64,000 bases of DNA from Novosphingobium profundi (lineage in GTDB: Bacteria > Pseudomonadota > Alphaproteobacteria > Sphingomonadales > Sphingomonadaceae), in assembly GCF_020524485.1 (NCBI RefSeq), contig NZ_JAIVLF010000001.1:186001-250000 (forward strand), read 5' to 3'. Shown piece after piece: positions 63,368-64,000 of this stretch; the stretch's first letter is position 1; every line of letters starts with the position of its first letter. The notes under the pieces were generated by a model. It did not search any database. It worked only from the letters and a program-made list of their open reading frames with translations, and was not told the origin of the DNA. Made by a program: the position numbers and the translations under genes.

Positions 63368-64000
63368 TCCTGGCAGCCCTCCGCGCGGCGCTGGGCGAGG
63401 CGCAGGTGCTGGGGCCCGAGGCCATCGCACCGCGCTATTTCGATGACGAGACGGGCGGCACACCGGGCGCGCCGGTGGGGCTGGTCCGTCCCGGCTCTAC
63501 CCGCGACGTGTCCGAAGTCCTGCGCCTGTGCCATGCGGCGGGGCAGGCCGTGGTGGTGCAGGGCGGGCGCACCGGGCTCACCCGTGCGGCCCTGCCGCGA
63601 ACCGGCGAACTGGTGCTCTCGCTCGAACGGCTGAACCGGGTCGAGGAGGTGGATGCGACAAGCGGCACGATGACGCTGGGAGCAGGTACCGTGCTGCAGG
63701 TGGCGCAGGATGCAGCGGCAGAGGCTGGGTGGCGCCTTGCGGTCGATATCGGCGCGCGCGGCAGCTGCACCATCGGCGGGATGATCGCAACCAATGCGGG
63801 CGGGCACCAGGTCTTTCGCCACGGCATGATGCGCGCCCACGTGCTCGGGCTGGAGGCGGTCCTGGCCGACGGCAGCGTGGTCAGCGCCATGCAGCCTATG
63901 CTCAAGAACAACACCGGCTACGACTGGACGCATCTCCTGATCGGGGCGGAGGGGACCCTGGGCGTGGTGACGCGCGCGCTCCTGCGCTTGCAGCCTGCCG
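63364..64000 (+). CDS. FAD-linked 2-hydroxyacid dehydrogenase (D-lactate/D-2-hydroxyglutarate/GlcD-like), partial
   Basis: The first 212 residues of an FAD-binding PCMH-type oxidoreductase; the C-terminus lies beyond the window. Signatures are GLVRPGSTRDVSEVLRLCHA, VVVQGGRTGLTRAALP, the AVDIGARGSCTIGGMIATN segment containing the FAD-contact loop, and HLLIGAEGTLGVVTRALLRL. The ATG overlaps the preceding stop (ATGA). The family oxidises D-2-hydroxy acids to 2-oxo acids. It is third in an operon with opine-dehydrogenase-like and 3-hydroxyacyl-CoA-dehydrogenase-like genes, after an MFS transporter. Confidence 0.9.
   Translation, partial: MILAALRAALGEAQVLGPEAIAPRYFDDETGGTPGAPVGLVRPGSTRDVSEVLRLCHAAGQAVVVQGGRTGLTRAALPRTGELVLSLERLNRVEEVDATSGTMTLGAGTVLQVAQDAAAEAGWRLAVDIGARGSCTIGGMIATNAGGHQVFRHGMMRAHVLGLEAVLADGSVVSAMQPMLKNNTGYDWTHLLIGAEGTLGVVTRALLRLQPA

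Overview
The window is high-GC, gene-dense DNA. Sphingomonad-type enzymes, two TonB-dependent receptors and a lineage-typical mix of Rieske oxygenases, P450s, CaiB/BaiF CoA-transferases and KstD-like flavoproteins point to an alphaproteobacterium, most likely Novosphingobium/Sphingobium-like. The genus is inferred from gene content only. No rRNA, tRNA, transposase or CRISPR array was seen, and the long antisense reading frames are GC-driven shadows.

Region 1 (1-24.6 kb) is a catabolic supercluster. On the plus strand it holds a crotonase-fold protein, an AraC regulator, a single-chain indolepyruvate-ferredoxin-oxidoreductase-type enzyme, a Rieske oxygenase, a FAS1-like dehydratase, an acyl-CoA synthetase, a VOC protein, a KstD-like dehydrogenase and an SDR. 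A small Rieske ferredoxin sits on the opposite strand among them. A second AraC gene is cut by the left edge. Two operons diverge from about 19.76-20.04 kb: leftward amidohydrolase, Rieske oxygenase and two CoA-transferases; rightward ferredoxin, P450, SDR, P450 and SDR. Together they can hydroxylate, dehydrogenate, CoA-activate and degrade a hydrophobic, probably polycyclic or terpenoid-like substrate, which the sequence does not name. No ferredoxin reductase and no clear extradiol dioxygenase is present.

Region 2 (24.8-31.5 kb) carries a TctDE-like two-component system, a divergent phosphate-selective-type porin, a GPH-family transporter and a LysR regulator. Region 3 (31.5-46.6 kb) has a two-subunit molybdenum hydroxylase (IorAB type), an FAD monooxygenase, an alpha/beta-hydrolase that lacks its catalytic residues, and two related FAD oxidoreductases. 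These flank a TonB receptor, a small unknown protein and a methyltransferase-like protein. Two MFS transporters follow.

Region 4 (46.7-54.5 kb) has malate:quinone oxidoreductase, then a compact iron-acquisition and redox module: TonB receptor, PepSY membrane protein, DUF2271 protein with an ApbE-type flavinylation motif, DUF4198 protein and ApbE. Fur-like palindromes precede both transcription units. Region 5 (54.5-64 kb) has an exported HExxH protein, a solitary MreB, a DEDDh exonuclease and a lipoprotein-type PQQ/haem alcohol dehydrogenase. It ends with an MFS transporter followed by an operon of opine-dehydrogenase-like, 3-hydroxyacyl-CoA-dehydrogenase-like and FAD-linked 2-hydroxyacid-dehydrogenase-like genes, the last cut by the right edge.
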